From Hansfordia pulvinata (Eukaryota; Ascomycota; Sordariomycetes; Xylariales), in contig BJKQ01000025.1 of the NCBI GenBank assembly GCA_006538405.1, positions 124,001-188,000 on the forward strand: a stretch of DNA of 64,000 nt, given 5' to 3'. The first letter of the stretch is position 1, and each line of letters opens with the position of its first letter. This document shows, in pieces, positions 43,144 to 54,572 of this stretch. The position numbers and the translations under genes were made by a program. The notes under the pieces were generated by a model. The model had not been told where the DNA came from. It saw only the letters and a list, made by a program, of their open reading frames with translations, and made no database searches.

Positions 43144-44571
43144 TCACCTTCTGTTCTTCTGATCCTCCCTTCGCAGCTTCCCCCGCTTAAATCCCCGCGT
43201 CCACGCATACAGCACATCCTTCTTATACTTTTCCAGCTCCTTGATTGCGCTTCCCAGAAAGTCCCAAAGGTCTCTCGGATCGGGAAAAGTGTACGTCGCC
43301 AGTGTCTGGCACTCGCCCGAACTGCTAGTGGGCGAGGTAAGAGGCCATAGGTGGCCGTCCCGGCTCATCTCCAGCTGTGCACTAATGGCCGCCCGCCTTG
43401 CCTCGAGCGCCGCCACCCGCGCCTCCCAGCTCTTCATACTGCTAATGATGAGCTGCAGGTAGTCGATCTGCCGGCGCGCGCTTCCCACTATGTCCACCAT
43501 GTCGTTGACGTGTTTCTTCGCCCGGGAGGGAGTGGCCAACAGGGAGAAAGGGCGACCCCACCATGGCAGTGAGGCGCGCAGTCTGCTTTCCTGCTCGGCT
43601 AGGTCCTCCTTCTTCTGCACCTCATCCGCCAGGTAAAGCGAGACGGCGGGCAATAGCTGGGTCCGGAGTATGTGAATGTTGCCCTCCCATACTCTAATGG
43701 TGCGCCGCAGGAGGTGTCGGTAGGTCGGGTCGAGGTCATTGCGTAGTTCAGGCTCAATGTCCTTGCGCCCGTTCCTCAACAACAGCTTGAAAGCTTCGTA
43801 TCTGTCGCGGCCCTCCTCTTGGTAGCCGTGGTCCAGCAGTTCCTCGTGACTGACAGGCCATGGCCGCTCGAAAAGCGTCTTCAGCAGTATATTGATCAGG
43901 GCGCCGTCGTCACCATCGGTGCCGAAAATTCCTATGATTTGCCGACGGTTGACGCTAGTCCGTGAAGTTTCAAGGTGGCGGAGAATTTTGTTCAGCGGCC
44001 CATTTCCAAGATCAGACCAGCTGTCGTGCGCATCCTCGTCGGCGGCGGAGCCCTCGATGGCGTCGCAGCTCTTATCGATCCAGTGGCGCGCAAACTCGAA
44101 GTAGCCAGTAGTCTCAGGTCGTGTTTTGGCTAGCAAGATCTCTGCATGCTTAATCTGGCGCTGCAGAGGAGAGCAGATGCCGTCTTGTACGAGTTCTAGT
44201 ATGCTGCGGAAAAGGTTGCCCTTCCCTGCTCTCATGGAGGTCCTCCACAGAGGCTCCGTCGACTGAGGCTCTTGTTGGCTGCTGCTGATAGTGGTCTGGA
44301 CGCGCTCCGGGTCGAATTGCCAGACATGAAGGTGATGGATGACCGCGCCGTGGGTGGCGGCATAGCCGTTGATCAGATCCTCGATTTCGTCGGTTATTCT
44401 TATGCGTACAACTTTGGGGCATATGGGAATGCCATCAGCGTTGTGTGATGGGATGTGGGCGCTGCCGCGGTGGCCACCGGTCTTGGTGGACGACAGCCAG
44501 GAATACAGGACATGAAAGCTCTGGAGAATGACGGTCAAACGGCCGACCCACATCAGCGATGCGACCAGCAT
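43144..44571 (-). CDS. Hypothetical protein with N-terminal hydrophobic segment
   Basis: Single exon, 475 residues, from an ATG in good context (CACCATGC). Residues 1-25 are hydrophobic (MLVASLMWVGRLTVILQSFH) and could be a signal anchor. The middle is mixed helical with IIGIFGTDGDDGALINILL near residue 210-235. From about 300 the protein is highly charged and helical with likely coiled coil (QIDYLQLIISSMKSWEARVA, ALEARRAAISAQLEM), and it ends in a basic tail (RGFKRGKLRREDQKNRR). No recognised domain. Length, absence of stops and composition make a real gene likely. It may belong to the poorly described fungal proteins often found in accessory regions, but that is a guess. Confidence 0.65.
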   Translation of the reverse strand: MLVASLMWVGRLTVILQSFHVLYSWLSSTKTGGHRGSAHIPSHNADGIPICPKVVRIRITDEIEDLINGYAATHGAVIHHLHVWQFDPERVQTTISSSQQEPQSTEPLWRTSMRAGKGNLFRSILELVQDGICSPLQRQIKHAEILLAKTRPETTGYFEFARHWIDKSCDAIEGSAADEDAHDSWSDLGNGPLNKILRHLETSRTSVNRRQIIGIFGTDGDDGALINILLKTLFERPWPVSHEELLDHGYQEEGRDRYEAFKLLLRNGRKDIEPELRNDLDPTYRHLLRRTIRVWEGNIHILRTQLLPAVSLYLADEVQKKEDLAEQESRLRASLPWWGRPFSLLATPSRAKKHVNDMVDIVGSARRQIDYLQLIISSMKSWEARVAALEARRAAISAQLEMSRDGHLWPLTSPTSSSGECQTLATYTFPDPRDLWDFLGSAIKELEKYKKDVLYAWTRGFKRGKLRREDQKNRR

Positions 44572-45555
44572 GGTGTTGTCGTTGATGACCCAATGTAACT
44601 ATTGATCGGCTCTGCGAGAGGGATAGAGAGGCTTGGAAAGCCAGGCGTCGGACAGACCAAATGTGACTGATGATCAGGAAGGAGCGAGAGAGCGCTGAAC
44701 ACACTCCAATTCAAGTGCACAGGCGGTCTAAGACGGAACATCCAACTCGATGTTAGCCAGCTTGTTCGATCACGACTACACCTAACTCGAGCATAGCTAC
44801 CATGTTCATTCAAAGCGAAATGGCATGGAGCAGGCCTAAGTGCCCAGTTAGCTTCATCCGGCAACGGGGGAAGAGGGTGGAGTTGGGGCGGATTTTGACT
44901 TACAAGAACAGGTCCCTGTGGCTGTTCAAGGCATGGATGAAGGGCAGGGAAAAGAGGGGGGGTCGAGGCCGTGTTGGGACAATCCCTTCTGCCTGTTCAG
45001 GGCGTTTCGCGCACACCCAGTACGCGGATCCACGGAGGGGTGAGGATGTACAGAGACGACCAAGGGGATGTACAGCAACAGGGAAGGCGCCGGCTCCTTA
45101 AAAGCAGGCGGAAGTCGATGTTAAGCGCCATGACGAGACCCCATGCACCCAGCCGACCGGGTACGGGAAGTGTCGAAGGACAGACCCTTGGCGGCAAACG
45201 AAGAGCGGCCAGCCAATCGATCGCGTGGACTGTGAGACTGTGCGAGGACAAACGCCGCAACTGAAATCGTGCGAAGAGCAACAGAGCTGGCTATTTCATT
45301 GCCCTTCGGCTCCGTGGCTCGTGTAGTTTTCCTATGGCTTCGATATCCATCACCCTAATCGATACGGGTACGCGACGCGGTGCCCCAGATTTCGCGACAA
45401 CGCTTGCTCTGTTACACAAGGCAGACTGGTCGCGTCTGTCTGTGTTCTCGTCGGAAAAGGTACGTGTGTGCGACAGACCACGGCAGGCGTCAACGATTTG
45501 ACAAAGGAGCAGCATTAACGAGGACTCGAACTGTCAAGGCCGAAGCTCGCCCGCC
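44572..45555. other. Intergenic, no gene seen
   Basis: Upstream region of the 43144-44571 gene. Short competing frames only. Confidence 0.4.
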
Positions 45556-46088
45556 ATGCCCTACAATTTACGCAGCCGCGTGAAGAGGGAAGACGAGCAG
45601 AAGGACGAGGGGGGAAGACGAAAGACATACAGCAGCAGCACGATACTACGACGCGTCGCGACCGAGCCCGACCCGCGAGAGCGCACATCCCACGCAGCCG
45701 CATCAAGACGGAGGAGGACGAGCAGAAGCCCAGACTTGGGACAACAAACGACACACAGCAGCGTGTCAGACAGGTTCAAGAGGGCGCCGGCGGACGAGAG
45801 AGTGCAGTGCGGGTGCGCACGGCCATGCCACCATCCAAGGGGTCTGCGAGCTTCCAGCGGCCATCCATGGGTTCCTCAAGCCTCCAGGTTGCGAGAAGCA
45901 GCAGCAGCAGACATCGAGCGGCCAAGGCTCGAAGTGCAGGCAAAGTCCGAAGGGCGTCGGCATCGGCAAAGGACCGGCCGAGCCTGGCCTGGCGAGTCGG
46001 GCACATTGCGCGGCGGATTGAGAGAGCGTCGTCGGTCGCAGTGGGCATCTTAGTGGTCGGTCGGTTCCTTGTCAAGGGTTGTGTTTAG
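45556..46088 (+). CDS. Doubtful Arg/Ser-rich protein with internal duplication
   Basis: From the ATG at 45556 the frame reads MPYNLRSRVKREDEQKDEGG and stays open for 165 codons, very rich in Arg and Ser. A related block (RSRIKTEEDEQK) recurs about 122 bases later but in another frame, which then stays open to 46088 and ends in a hydrophobic segment (VAVGILVVGRFLV). Two duplicated coding blocks in different frames suggest either an unseen intron or a frameshift. The product is low in complexity and no family is recognised. Confidence 0.3.
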
Positions 46089-47099
46089 AGTACACGCATA
46101 ATGCAAGGGAGAGACGAGGCCGTCTGAAGACTGACTCTGGGAGACTGACTCTGGGTGCAGGTGGGTGATGGTACGACGCCTACCTTACGCACATGAGGTA
46201 GGTACCCATGTAACACTGGTCGGATGATGGGTGGTAACAAGCCAGTACGTTGTGCGGGCAGGTCGGGTTCACGGCGAAGGGAACAGGACAGGTGAAGCGC
46301 ATCGCGAGCTGGGACTCAAACTTCCCCGAACGAACACACACGCTGCCGTAGCAAGTCAGCTGAAAGATCCATTTGACCCAGTATCTGAACATCACATGTC
46401 AGCCATCGCACCGCCAGCAACTTCCACCCTAGCAGCAGAAGAATGAGTCGATACGCTGGCGGCGAATAGGCAAACTGGAACAGCTTTGCAGCCAGAGGAG
46501 CGTACCTTGTGCGAGACATCTAATTGTGCCAGGAGGAGTGGAAGCGAAGGAACGTAGACTGGCGTACACGCCTCAGCCAGGGAAGGAGAGGGACAATGGC
46601 GGCTCAGGTTCGGCATGAGCTGTTAGGAGCACCTAAGGTACCTACACCCAACGTCATTACAAGCTCATTACCTCATGTGAGGTGGTAGGCACAGCCCGTC
46701 GACTTGAGGTTGTCAGCTACATGGAAGGTAAGGTAGGTACCTACCCAAGGAACTACCCAAGTCACACGACGCGCATTGAATGCCGAGTGAGGTCCACATG
46801 TCGGTTTCATGGCACCGGTGAACTCCCTGAAAGGGCGAACGTTGTAATTGGGTCGCGATTGCCCTCCCAAGTCCCGCCTACTTCAGTCTTCCATACCATA
46901 CATGTAGGTATCCACAGAGAACCTACAACACTGACATCAACACCAATACTGGCCGTGCCACAGCATTTCTTCCGCCTAACACGGCCGACCTCGACCGAAA
47001 CACGCCCTCACTCACACATCATTACCCTGCCACCAGAGCGCCGCAGATGTCGACGGCGCGCCTACCACTAGAGATGGCGGTAGCAGCACACGCACGCCC
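46089..47099. other. Intergenic with repeated GGTACC-type palindromes
   Basis: No gene seen. Short palindromic patches such as AAGGTACCTAC and GTAGGTACCTACC occur near 46195, 46635 and 46735. These are listed as an observation. Confidence 0.4.
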
Positions 47100-48122
47100 T
47101 TACACAACACTGGCCACGCAAGTTGTCTGCCTGCTCTGCTCGTCCCACTCGTGAAGCTTCAGGAGATAATCGACGAGCTCCCGAACCGACCCGGGCCGGT
47201 CCCCATCGCCCGGCATCCCCTTCTCCTGGCCGATCAACTTGATCCACCGGACCAGCTCCCCTTGGCCCAGACCCACCAGCCGTCCTGCCAGCTCCCGCTG
47301 CTTCTGAATCCTTCGCCTGACCTCCTTCGCCGCTCCCGCCTGTACGGCTCTTGTCTGCAAAACCTGCTGCTTCATGGCTCGAGCAGCTTCCTTGGCCTCC
47401 CGCCTCATCCGAACCAGTTCCTCTCTCATCTCCCCACAGTCGTCCTCAAGGGCCTGCTTCTCTTTCTCAAGATTGCTAAGACGTCTCTGTAGTTGCCCGT
47501 TCCTTCTTTCACATTCCGACAGCTCCTGGCAAGTGTCTTTGTCGATTTCGATTGACTGATCGCGCCCTTCTTGGCTGTCCGGCTCCTCTCTCCTGCTGTG
47601 TTTACATGGGACTCTCCGCTTAGCCTCGGGGCTTGCCGAGTCTTGGTCCCACTGATCGGTCAGTTCTGAACGAATGCTTACATCCGGCCGAGTGTCTCTC
47701 ACCTCAAGGAGGCAGCCTCTTGTCTGACCTGATTCTGCGGCCAGCTCTTCAGACTTCTCTGCTTCGGCTGGCTCCTGTGGCTTGGCCTTCGCTAGATTCC
47801 ATGCTTTCTCCTTTGCCGCTTCTTTAACACAGATGCCCAGCTCATGTGCCGGTACGCCCGCGAACGAGACATTCTCAAGATCCGGGGCAGATACCGGGAT
47901 GCCTGCGCATGGGGCCCCCAAGCCGTAAATCGGCACACTCGGAAACGTGAGATCCTCGAGACCCTCTATCTTCACGAAAGCTCCCCCTCCGTCGCCCTTG
48001 CCGTCGCCCCCGCGTACACAGTCAACGTCCAATCCCTCCATCGCCCCCGCCACGAGCCTCAGGGTCGCTGGCGCCAGAGCCCATGCCGAGCTGCTGGCCG
48101 GCAAGCGTGTGTACAGCCGCAT
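47100..48122 (-). CDS. Hypothetical coiled-coil protein
   Basis: Single exon, 340 residues from the ATG at 48122; the frame is open for 14 more codons upstream without an ATG, so an upstream exon is possible. The N-terminal third has mixed composition (IEGLEDLTFPSVPIYGLGAP and a similar PDLENVSFAGVPAHELG, which looks like an internal repeat). A Glu/Lys/Ser-rich linker follows. From about residue 190 to 285 there is a long charged helix with heptad-like leucines (LQRRLSNLEKEKQALEDDCG), likely a coiled coil. The C-terminal part (LVRWIKLIGQEKG, VRELVDYLLKLHEW) is again helical. No known domain; probably a structural or adaptor-type protein. Confidence 0.6.
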   Translation of the reverse strand: MRLYTRLPASSSAWALAPATLRLVAGAMEGLDVDCVRGGDGKGDGGGAFVKIEGLEDLTFPSVPIYGLGAPCAGIPVSAPDLENVSFAGVPAHELGICVKEAAKEKAWNLAKAKPQEPAEAEKSEELAAESGQTRGCLLEVRDTRPDVSIRSELTDQWDQDSASPEAKRRVPCKHSRREEPDSQEGRDQSIEIDKDTCQELSECERRNGQLQRRLSNLEKEKQALEDDCGEMREELVRMRREAKEAARAMKQQVLQTRAVQAGAAKEVRRRIQKQRELAGRLVGLGQGELVRWIKLIGQEKGMPGDGDRPGSVRELVDYLLKLHEWDEQSRQTTCVASVV

Positions 48123-48919
48123 GACCTCGCGCGGTATCTGGCGGTAGAAGGACGATATGCTCACGGCGGGTTCGAGGGGACGTGCAAGGTAATCCTGACG
48201 CCGGCATCGCTAGAAGGGCGAACGGTGCGTAGGGAAGCGATGAGTGTTTCGCGGAGACTTGAGGTGGTTGAAAGGACTGGCATTGTGTTGATATCGTGCG
48301 CATGTCGTATCGCATGGCGTTGCACTTCCTCTACGACTGCGCTGATCATATTTTCTGGCCTTATTTATCCCAGCTGGCGACCCTGCTTACCTACTGGCCC
48401 TATTACATAGTGCGCCCTCCACGATTCCACAAGCACCCAACAAAGGCCGCGACGTATTGCGGCCCATTCATAATCGGAGGACGATCGTGCTCGTTGTCTG
48501 CTTCTGCCTTTGGTGCTTTGCTTTACATTGCGACTCACAGCGGGATCATTAGCATAGGGCCCGAGCTGTTGAGCCATGTTGTTCGCAGGATGAGCTCTCC
48601 CTAGGTCTTGATTGACTTCAAGAACAAACCTCTTTATAGGAGGCGGAAGCCATGCGTTACAGAGCAGGCTTTGCTTTGTCCGAAGGCCATGGTATGTCGG
48701 AAAAGGCGTGGTTTTGCGACTGTTAAATAGCCCAGGGCCCTGGCAACTGTGAGAAATCAAGGCACACAACTTGACTTGAACAGCCGCCGCAGCCTTGATG
48801 GGCCTCGTACACTCCCACGTCATCTCGCTGTCTCTCCGTGAGTCGCCGCACCCACAGCAGTTCAGCCGTCTCTTTTACCATCCAGCTCTCCTTAAGCCCA
48901 AGCCCGCCACAACTTACGC

Positions 48920-49573
48920 ATGCCTAAGACTCTGTTTGCCAGACTCCGAGACTACGCCCGCCGCGACGACACTCCTCGCCGCGGTCGAGTGGCTCGTAGC
49001 TTTCACTCTGCCTTGCACTACCCACAAGCCTCAAGGTCAGCACTGTGTCGCTTGGCGAGAGCTTACTTGCCATTAGCACACATCCTCGTATTGGCCGCCA
49101 TCCTCTCTCTTTCATTCCCGGTCGAGCGCGGTCTGGCCATCGACCGTGCTTACGACACGCCCGATTTTGTTCCGACTCGGACCCCTGGTCCAGAGCGAGA
49201 GACCGGCCCGGGGCGAAAGACCGGTCCTGAGAGGGGAACGGAGACACTGGGACACGTCAAAACGTACGTTGTCGCCGAACGCCCCCACTGTACACGAATG
49301 CTGGCTGAAGTCCCTCTTAACAGTTCATTCTCCACTATGCAACACTGGCTGTCAAGACATGTCTCCCCATCGCCCCTTCTGCCTCCCCTCTGTATCGCAG
49401 TGGTAGCAGGGGTAGCACTACTTTGCGCAGTATTAGGCCGTCTCGTGCCGCCCCTAAATCTTGGACCCCACCTTGTCCACGGCAACGATGCGAGCTTCCT
49501 CGAGCAGCGGCGATTGACCATAGCAGACGCGTCGCCTCCATGGCGGTGGGGGGATATTGCTAGATCTGCTTAA
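48920..49573 (+). CDS. Possible two-helix membrane protein
   Basis: An ATG at 48920 opens 217 codons. Two hydrophobic segments (LAHILVLAAILSLSFPV, about residues 53-70, and LCIAVVAGVALLCAVLG, about 160-177) flank a polar loop that contains a short repeated GPERETGPGRKTGPERGTE block. The N-terminus is strongly basic. No family recognised, and competing frames exist on the minus strand, so this is uncertain. Confidence 0.35.
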   Translation: MPKTLFARLRDYARRDDTPRRGRVARSFHSALHYPQASRSALCRLARAYLPLAHILVLAAILSLSFPVERGLAIDRAYDTPDFVPTRTPGPERETGPGRKTGPERGTETLGHVKTYVVAERPHCTRMLAEVPLNSSFSTMQHWLSRHVSPSPLLPPLCIAVVAGVALLCAVLGRLVPPLNLGPHLVHGNDASFLEQRRLTIADASPPWRWGDIARSA

Positions 49574-51320
49574 TCGTCGACACCACAGCTGTTCGCTTTC
49601 TCCGGCCTGAAAGCGCTGGCAGGCGGGTAGTCGCGGGCCGCGGCTGCGTGATCAGATCGGGCTTGCTAGGGCGTGGCTTCTCCGTGGAGACGAGTGGGCG
49701 AGAAAGAAGCAAGAAGCAGGGTTTAGAAGGCAAGTTTGAGGAAGCGGTGCATCGGGCGACAAGAGTGCTGCCTAACGTGGAGCTTAGGGATGCGTACAAG
49801 GAGCGCGTGGTGGGCAGACTGGACAGCAGGGCGAGGAAACGGGAGATCTGTGCATGTTCTCACAGTGGCACGGGTTAGGCTGAGGCGCCGCACTGGTGAC
49901 GCATACGGAGGCTGATGAAGGCGCTGTCGGCGCCGACTGTGGATCATTCAGCTACAGAGTCGATCGGCCACTCTGACAGGGACTAGTAACGGGCACTTCA
50001 TGTTGTCTCTCTGCAGTCCTGACTGCCCGGTGCACGTGTGTTCTGTGCCGTGGACCGAGGAGGCCGTTTTAGTGTGCAGCACTCGAGAAGCACAAATTTC
50101 CACCCCTTGCTGGGCTGTGAGAGTGACCTTTTCCGTCTTTGCCAGGCATGTGTTTCGTACGCCCGCGGGCGGTTGTATGATCTGTCTATGTATACTGACA
50201 CATGCTCTGGCTCTACAGGTACGCCGTCAGCTCTACGCCTTCCTTGCGCCTGTATCACTTCCTGTGATGATGGTGGCGCCGGAGGGAGGTGTGGTACAAG
50301 GCTGGTGGCAACCGTTTCAACGCACCTCCGGCTCCACCCACATCAGCTGGGTCTGCATGCGTGCGTGCGTTCTGACGCCCCTCGGATGGTATGTTGTTCT
50401 GATGGCTGGCGCTGCACATACGTACTAGACGCCCACGAACCCATCAAGGTGAATTCGTGCTGAACTCGACAGCCAGGGCGATGGAATCGAGGAATGGGGA
50501 ACAGGCGCTTTGTTGGCGACGCGTACAGAGCGCGCACACGCGCGTAGCTCACGCGTATGGAGCGGGTCGCGGATGACGTAACCCCGCGCAATCCGACCTG
50601 CTCCGACCTGCTTGCTTCGCTGCTCGCCAGTGCCATCGCCCGACAGCCGCCTTTCAAGACGAAGACACTCCTGGCTCCCACCACTCATCACTGCTCGTGG
50701 TTAGCCATCCATGCCATCCAATCATGAGAGTTTGCCAAGTACATTGCGGGTAGTCTGATACCTGCCCGGCTCGCAGTGCTGCCCACCAGACATTTCGACT
50801 TGAAAATGCCTCCATGTAAGCAGCACTGCAAGCGAACTTGAAAGTGGACGAGGGCGGGGAGACGTGGGGTCAGAGGTACATGGTCATAGAAGCGACCCGT
50901 CTGCGCACAGCAGGCAGCGACAGCTCGGTTGCAGGAGTCGCGGTCTGTCGGCAAGCTGCTCAGACGCTACATGTAGTTGTGTTTGGATGCTGTCTTGCCT
51001 GCAGGCAACGCAAGGTCAGATCCACCCCACCTATCTCTTCCCCATCTCCGTTCCGGAACCAGCCCTCGCTTTCTGTCTTTCTTTCTTTCGTCCGCCTCTG
51101 ACCACCATCAATAACAGCACTGCACTAAGCTCAAGAGGCGACAATGACATCCACGAATGTTGTCACGCCATCAGCCTAACCTAGCCACCCGTGTATCGGC
51201 CTAGCTGGAGATCATCGCAGGCATTAGCACTCGGAGGAGGACAAAGCATTTTATTATAACCCCGTCACCGCCGTCCCCTGTCATCATCGTCGTCGCAGAC
51301 TTCCTTCTACCGATAAGCCC
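49574..51320. other. Intergenic, no gene seen
   Basis: Short overlapping frames in all phases, none with splice support or protein-like composition. A TATTATAAC box occurs near 51252, upstream of the coding-like stretch that follows. Confidence 0.4.
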
Positions 51321-51321
51321 T

Positions 51322-51976
51322 GCTCGAGCGCCGCGTCCACCGCCCCGCCGACGTCAAGGAGTGGATCTGCGCCCTCGGGCTCGCGAACTGGCCTCGGGGC
51401 TTAGCGGTAAAGCGGCTGGGGTCGTCGGCTCCAGCGGACAGGGACTATGCCGTGACTTACGGGAGGCAAGCCGTCGAGCTGAGGAAGGCGGGTACGGCGG
51501 CGGACAAGGCGGCGCAGACGGCCACAACAACGACGACCGCGCCGCAAACCGCTCTGCGTCAGACGCCTTTCCTATCCCCTCATCCGAGATGGATGTCTAT
51601 TCTGCCTGATAGATCGCCGATAACCCCCCCTTCCTCCCGCGAAGAACGGCGTCCCTCGCCAAATGGCCGTTCGCCCTTCCTCAGTTTTAGCTTTAGCAGG
51701 CGGCCGTCCTCTCCTTCGCTCTCTTTGCTTCGAACTTCGAAGACCCAACCGCGGCTCCAGGACTACAGAGCCCCTCCAGCACCCACTCCCACTATCCACC
51801 CCATCCTCGTCCTTAGACACCTCGCCCACACGCCCCTGCCCTCCAGATCCCCAGAAAACGCGGGATCAGGCCTCCACGCACCGGACCGTACCCTCCGCCA
51901 GAAGGCGCAAGCCATAGGCCGTCTCTCCCGCCAGTGCTGCCCACGTCCCCTTTCAATCCCTCTTCTCCGAGCCTGA
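51322..51976 (+). CDS. Coding-like fragment, start not found
   Basis: Right after a possible splice acceptor (GATAAG, ending at 51320-51321) a frame opens with LLERRVHRPADVKEWICALG and LANWPRGLAVKRLG, protein-like and ordered. It then turns Thr/Ala-rich and Ser/Pro-rich (FLSFSFSRRPSSPSLSLL) until the stop at 51976. There is no ATG at its beginning, so either an upstream exon is missing or only the tail of a gene is left. Unknown family. Confidence 0.35.
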
Positions 51977-53923
51977 ACAAGCCCTGCGACAAGAGCGACA
52001 ACATCAGCAATCACTCGGCCAAGGAAGCGGCTGCACTTAACAGAGTTATGGCCGAGCGCAGATAGATATGCGGTTTGAAAGGGGCTTGGCTCAGATTCTA
52101 CTCCGAGTCAACACCTTTGCTGTTCCTCCTTGAGGGACAAGCAATTCGGACGCCGTCTCTTTGTAAATGTGCGTTTCTGACCCCGTTTTAGACGTACGCG
52201 GCACGCCCTTCGCCCTCTTTCCTTGAAAATGTGAGTTTTCGAGGTTGTTAGCACTCGCCCTCCCACGCACATTTCCACGCACGCAAATGAAGGTATTCTA
52301 GGAACTACGAACCCGTCCTCGTATGCTTGTTCTGCAAATTTGAATTTTCTTTGGGTAAAGAGCTTGCGCCCGATAGATGATGGAGACGTCAGTCGCAAAT
52401 AATGGTGGAGGCTTGATCGAATCGTAGAGGGGTGGGATTGCTAGGAAATTGAGGACAGAAAAGAAGTATAGGCTGGGCTTGGGCGGTCTTGAAAGCCCCC
52501 GAAGGCTCGAAGCTGTAAACAGAAGATTCGCTGCAGCGAATACTATGAAGCCTGGACTTGGTTTCGCTCCTGCTCTAGACTCTGGACTGAAGTGTTGGAC
52601 CACCTCCAATAGGCTGTGAAGAAGTCTGTGTCAATCTTAAGGGGCGGGGATGTACGCAGCTGGTTAAAGACCCGCCGACCCCGGCTTAGGTATCCACGTC
52701 GCCTTCGATTAGGCATGAAGCTAATCCGGCAGACGCGAGGCTGGGTGGATGGTGGCCTCTTGATTTTGTAATCTTTCAATCCGATTCGCCCGGTTGAACT
52801 TGTCTCGGGCAACATGCGCTCCACTGTTGTACTGTCGTGAGGCAGGAAAATCTTCTTACGGGATGCCACGATGGATGAATCAAGACGAGGTACAGCCGAT
52901 GGAATCTGTGGACCTTGATTGCGATCTGCCTAAGCGGAATCCGCCGCATAATTCCGAAGGCATAAGCCCGTGTAAAGGTTTGGCCCCAGTCGGGCAAACG
53001 CATCAACAAAGTTCACTGCGCCAAACTGGGTGTTAAATAGCACCCTTGGGTTTCGTTGGAGTAACAAATTAACGCAGACTGCAACGAGGCGACACGAGAC
53101 CGGTACGCCCAAAGGAACAGTGGCAGCGGTGCGCGCCTGAGCCTAGTCATGAAGCTGGTTCAATAAGATTCCACGTGGCTCGCCCCGTTGGCCAATGGGG
53201 GCTGACAAAGCTTTGCTAACGGGCCAGATGGGCAGGTAACTTTCCACCATGATGTAAAGGAGAGAGCAGGCAGAGCCCATGGAAACAAGCTAACTAGCCC
53301 AAAAAATCCAAAGCAAACGGCAAACTATTTCAAAATAGAGATCTCTGGCCCCTGTTATAAATATAGTGACAAACAAAAACAGCAATGGCAGCAGACCACG
53401 CGCACTACCAGTAATGGCACGCTCGATTACTAAAAGACGTTACCTGAAGCAGGGCTCGAAGAACAGTGTAAAGATGCAACCGTGAGGCCATTTCAAGGTG
53501 ATTCAAACGATACTTAGTTGGTATCACGGACTCACAGGGACCTCAGCCTTGGATGTATTGAAATTATAATGGATAACGAAGACCGAAACTGCATACAGCA
53601 CTTTCGAAATGACCGCATTGATTCATCGAGTTGCCAACCGCGACCGCATACCGACTATTTTCTTTCGCAACCTGTGAAGGTTGTCAGCTTCACCCAGCCG
53701 ATGGCTAAGCGTGATTGCCTCCCCGCCGCAGGGGTAGGTTTGCTGCTTACTGCGACGCACCGAGTAAAGCCTGGGCTATTGGTCTCGTCGCTGGTGTAAA
53801 AAGCGTGAGAGAATCTCATGGTCTGAAAAGAACAGTGGATCATCCATACGCAAGGCGAAGGAAAGTGAGGCCATAGAATAGGTGCTTGTCTTCCAACGTC
53901 CTCGGTGCTCGAGAGAAGCACTT
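51977..53923. other. Intergenic, no gene seen; short direct repeat
   Basis: Near 52152-52180 and 52208-52238 a stretch of about 28 bases is repeated in diverged form (CGCCGTCTCTTTGTAAATGTG and CGCCCTCTTTCCTTGAAAATGTG, partly shown). No coding character elsewhere. Confidence 0.4.
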
Positions 53924-54431
53924 TTAAAACATTGGGTCAGGAGCCGCAGTCCGCTTTGCAGCCTCCGCAGTCGATGTGACAACGCCCGACGGACAGCAGT
54001 CGTTGAACTGGCCTTCGGACTTGTCCCCGGCAATAATCAAGCAATGGGCGTTGTCTTGATCCCAGTATGCGTATGCCTTGGCACAGCAGCTCCTGTGTAG
54101 GGATTACCCACGGGATTAGCCAAACAGCCTCATGCCACTAATCCAATACGAGAGAAGGGGTGAGCGCTGATACATAACCCGCGCCTTACGTATCAGATAA
54201 ATCTAGATCGAAACCCGGGAGCGTATGGCCACTGGGTCGTCTCCTGATGTATGTATAGGTCACGGGGCAATGGCAAGTGTCAGTGACTTACGCGCTATTT
54301 TGGCCATCTGCGCAATTAAGCTCGAGGTTTCCTTGCCGCCTAAGAAGCTCGTCGCGACGCAAGTCACGCCCAGACGCGGTGGATGCGAGGGCGGTGAAAA
54401 GAAGGACAGTTGTGTACTTGAAGGCGTGCAT
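53924..54431 (-). CDS. Small cysteine-rich secreted protein
   Basis: This gene appears only after splicing. Exon 1 (54431-54292, ATG after CAAG) encodes a signal peptide (YTTVLLFTALASTASG) and a mature start with two dibasic sites (LRRDELLRRQ), followed by LELNCADGQNS. The last exon (54092-53924, after CTACACAG) reads SCCAKAYAYWDQDNAHCLII, then GQFNDCCPSGVV and a stop after APDPMF. Joining them directly over a 199-nt intron keeps phase and gives 102 residues. A 54-nt piece at 54243-54190, with its own acceptor (CATCAG) and donor (GTAAGG), also fits in phase and would add 18 residues. Six cysteines in the order C-CC-C-CC (40, 49, 50, 64, 79, 80 in the short form) suggest three disulfides. It resembles small secreted cysteine-rich proteins of fungi, some of which are effectors; the function here is unknown. 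Confidence 0.7.
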
Positions 54432-54572
54432 CTTGATGCTTTATTGGATCTGGAGATTAAAGGATGACAGGCTTGAAGTTCGAAGATGTGCCTGCACGAA
54501 GCAAGAATGTATGTAACCAAGAAGAGGCTGATAATGATAACGATTCAGATGACGGGGAGCTTTACAGGATTG

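Noticed and set aside
43350..44422. Other-frame and opposite-strand ORFs of 60-90 codons
   Set aside because: They are shadows of the 475-residue minus-strand gene.
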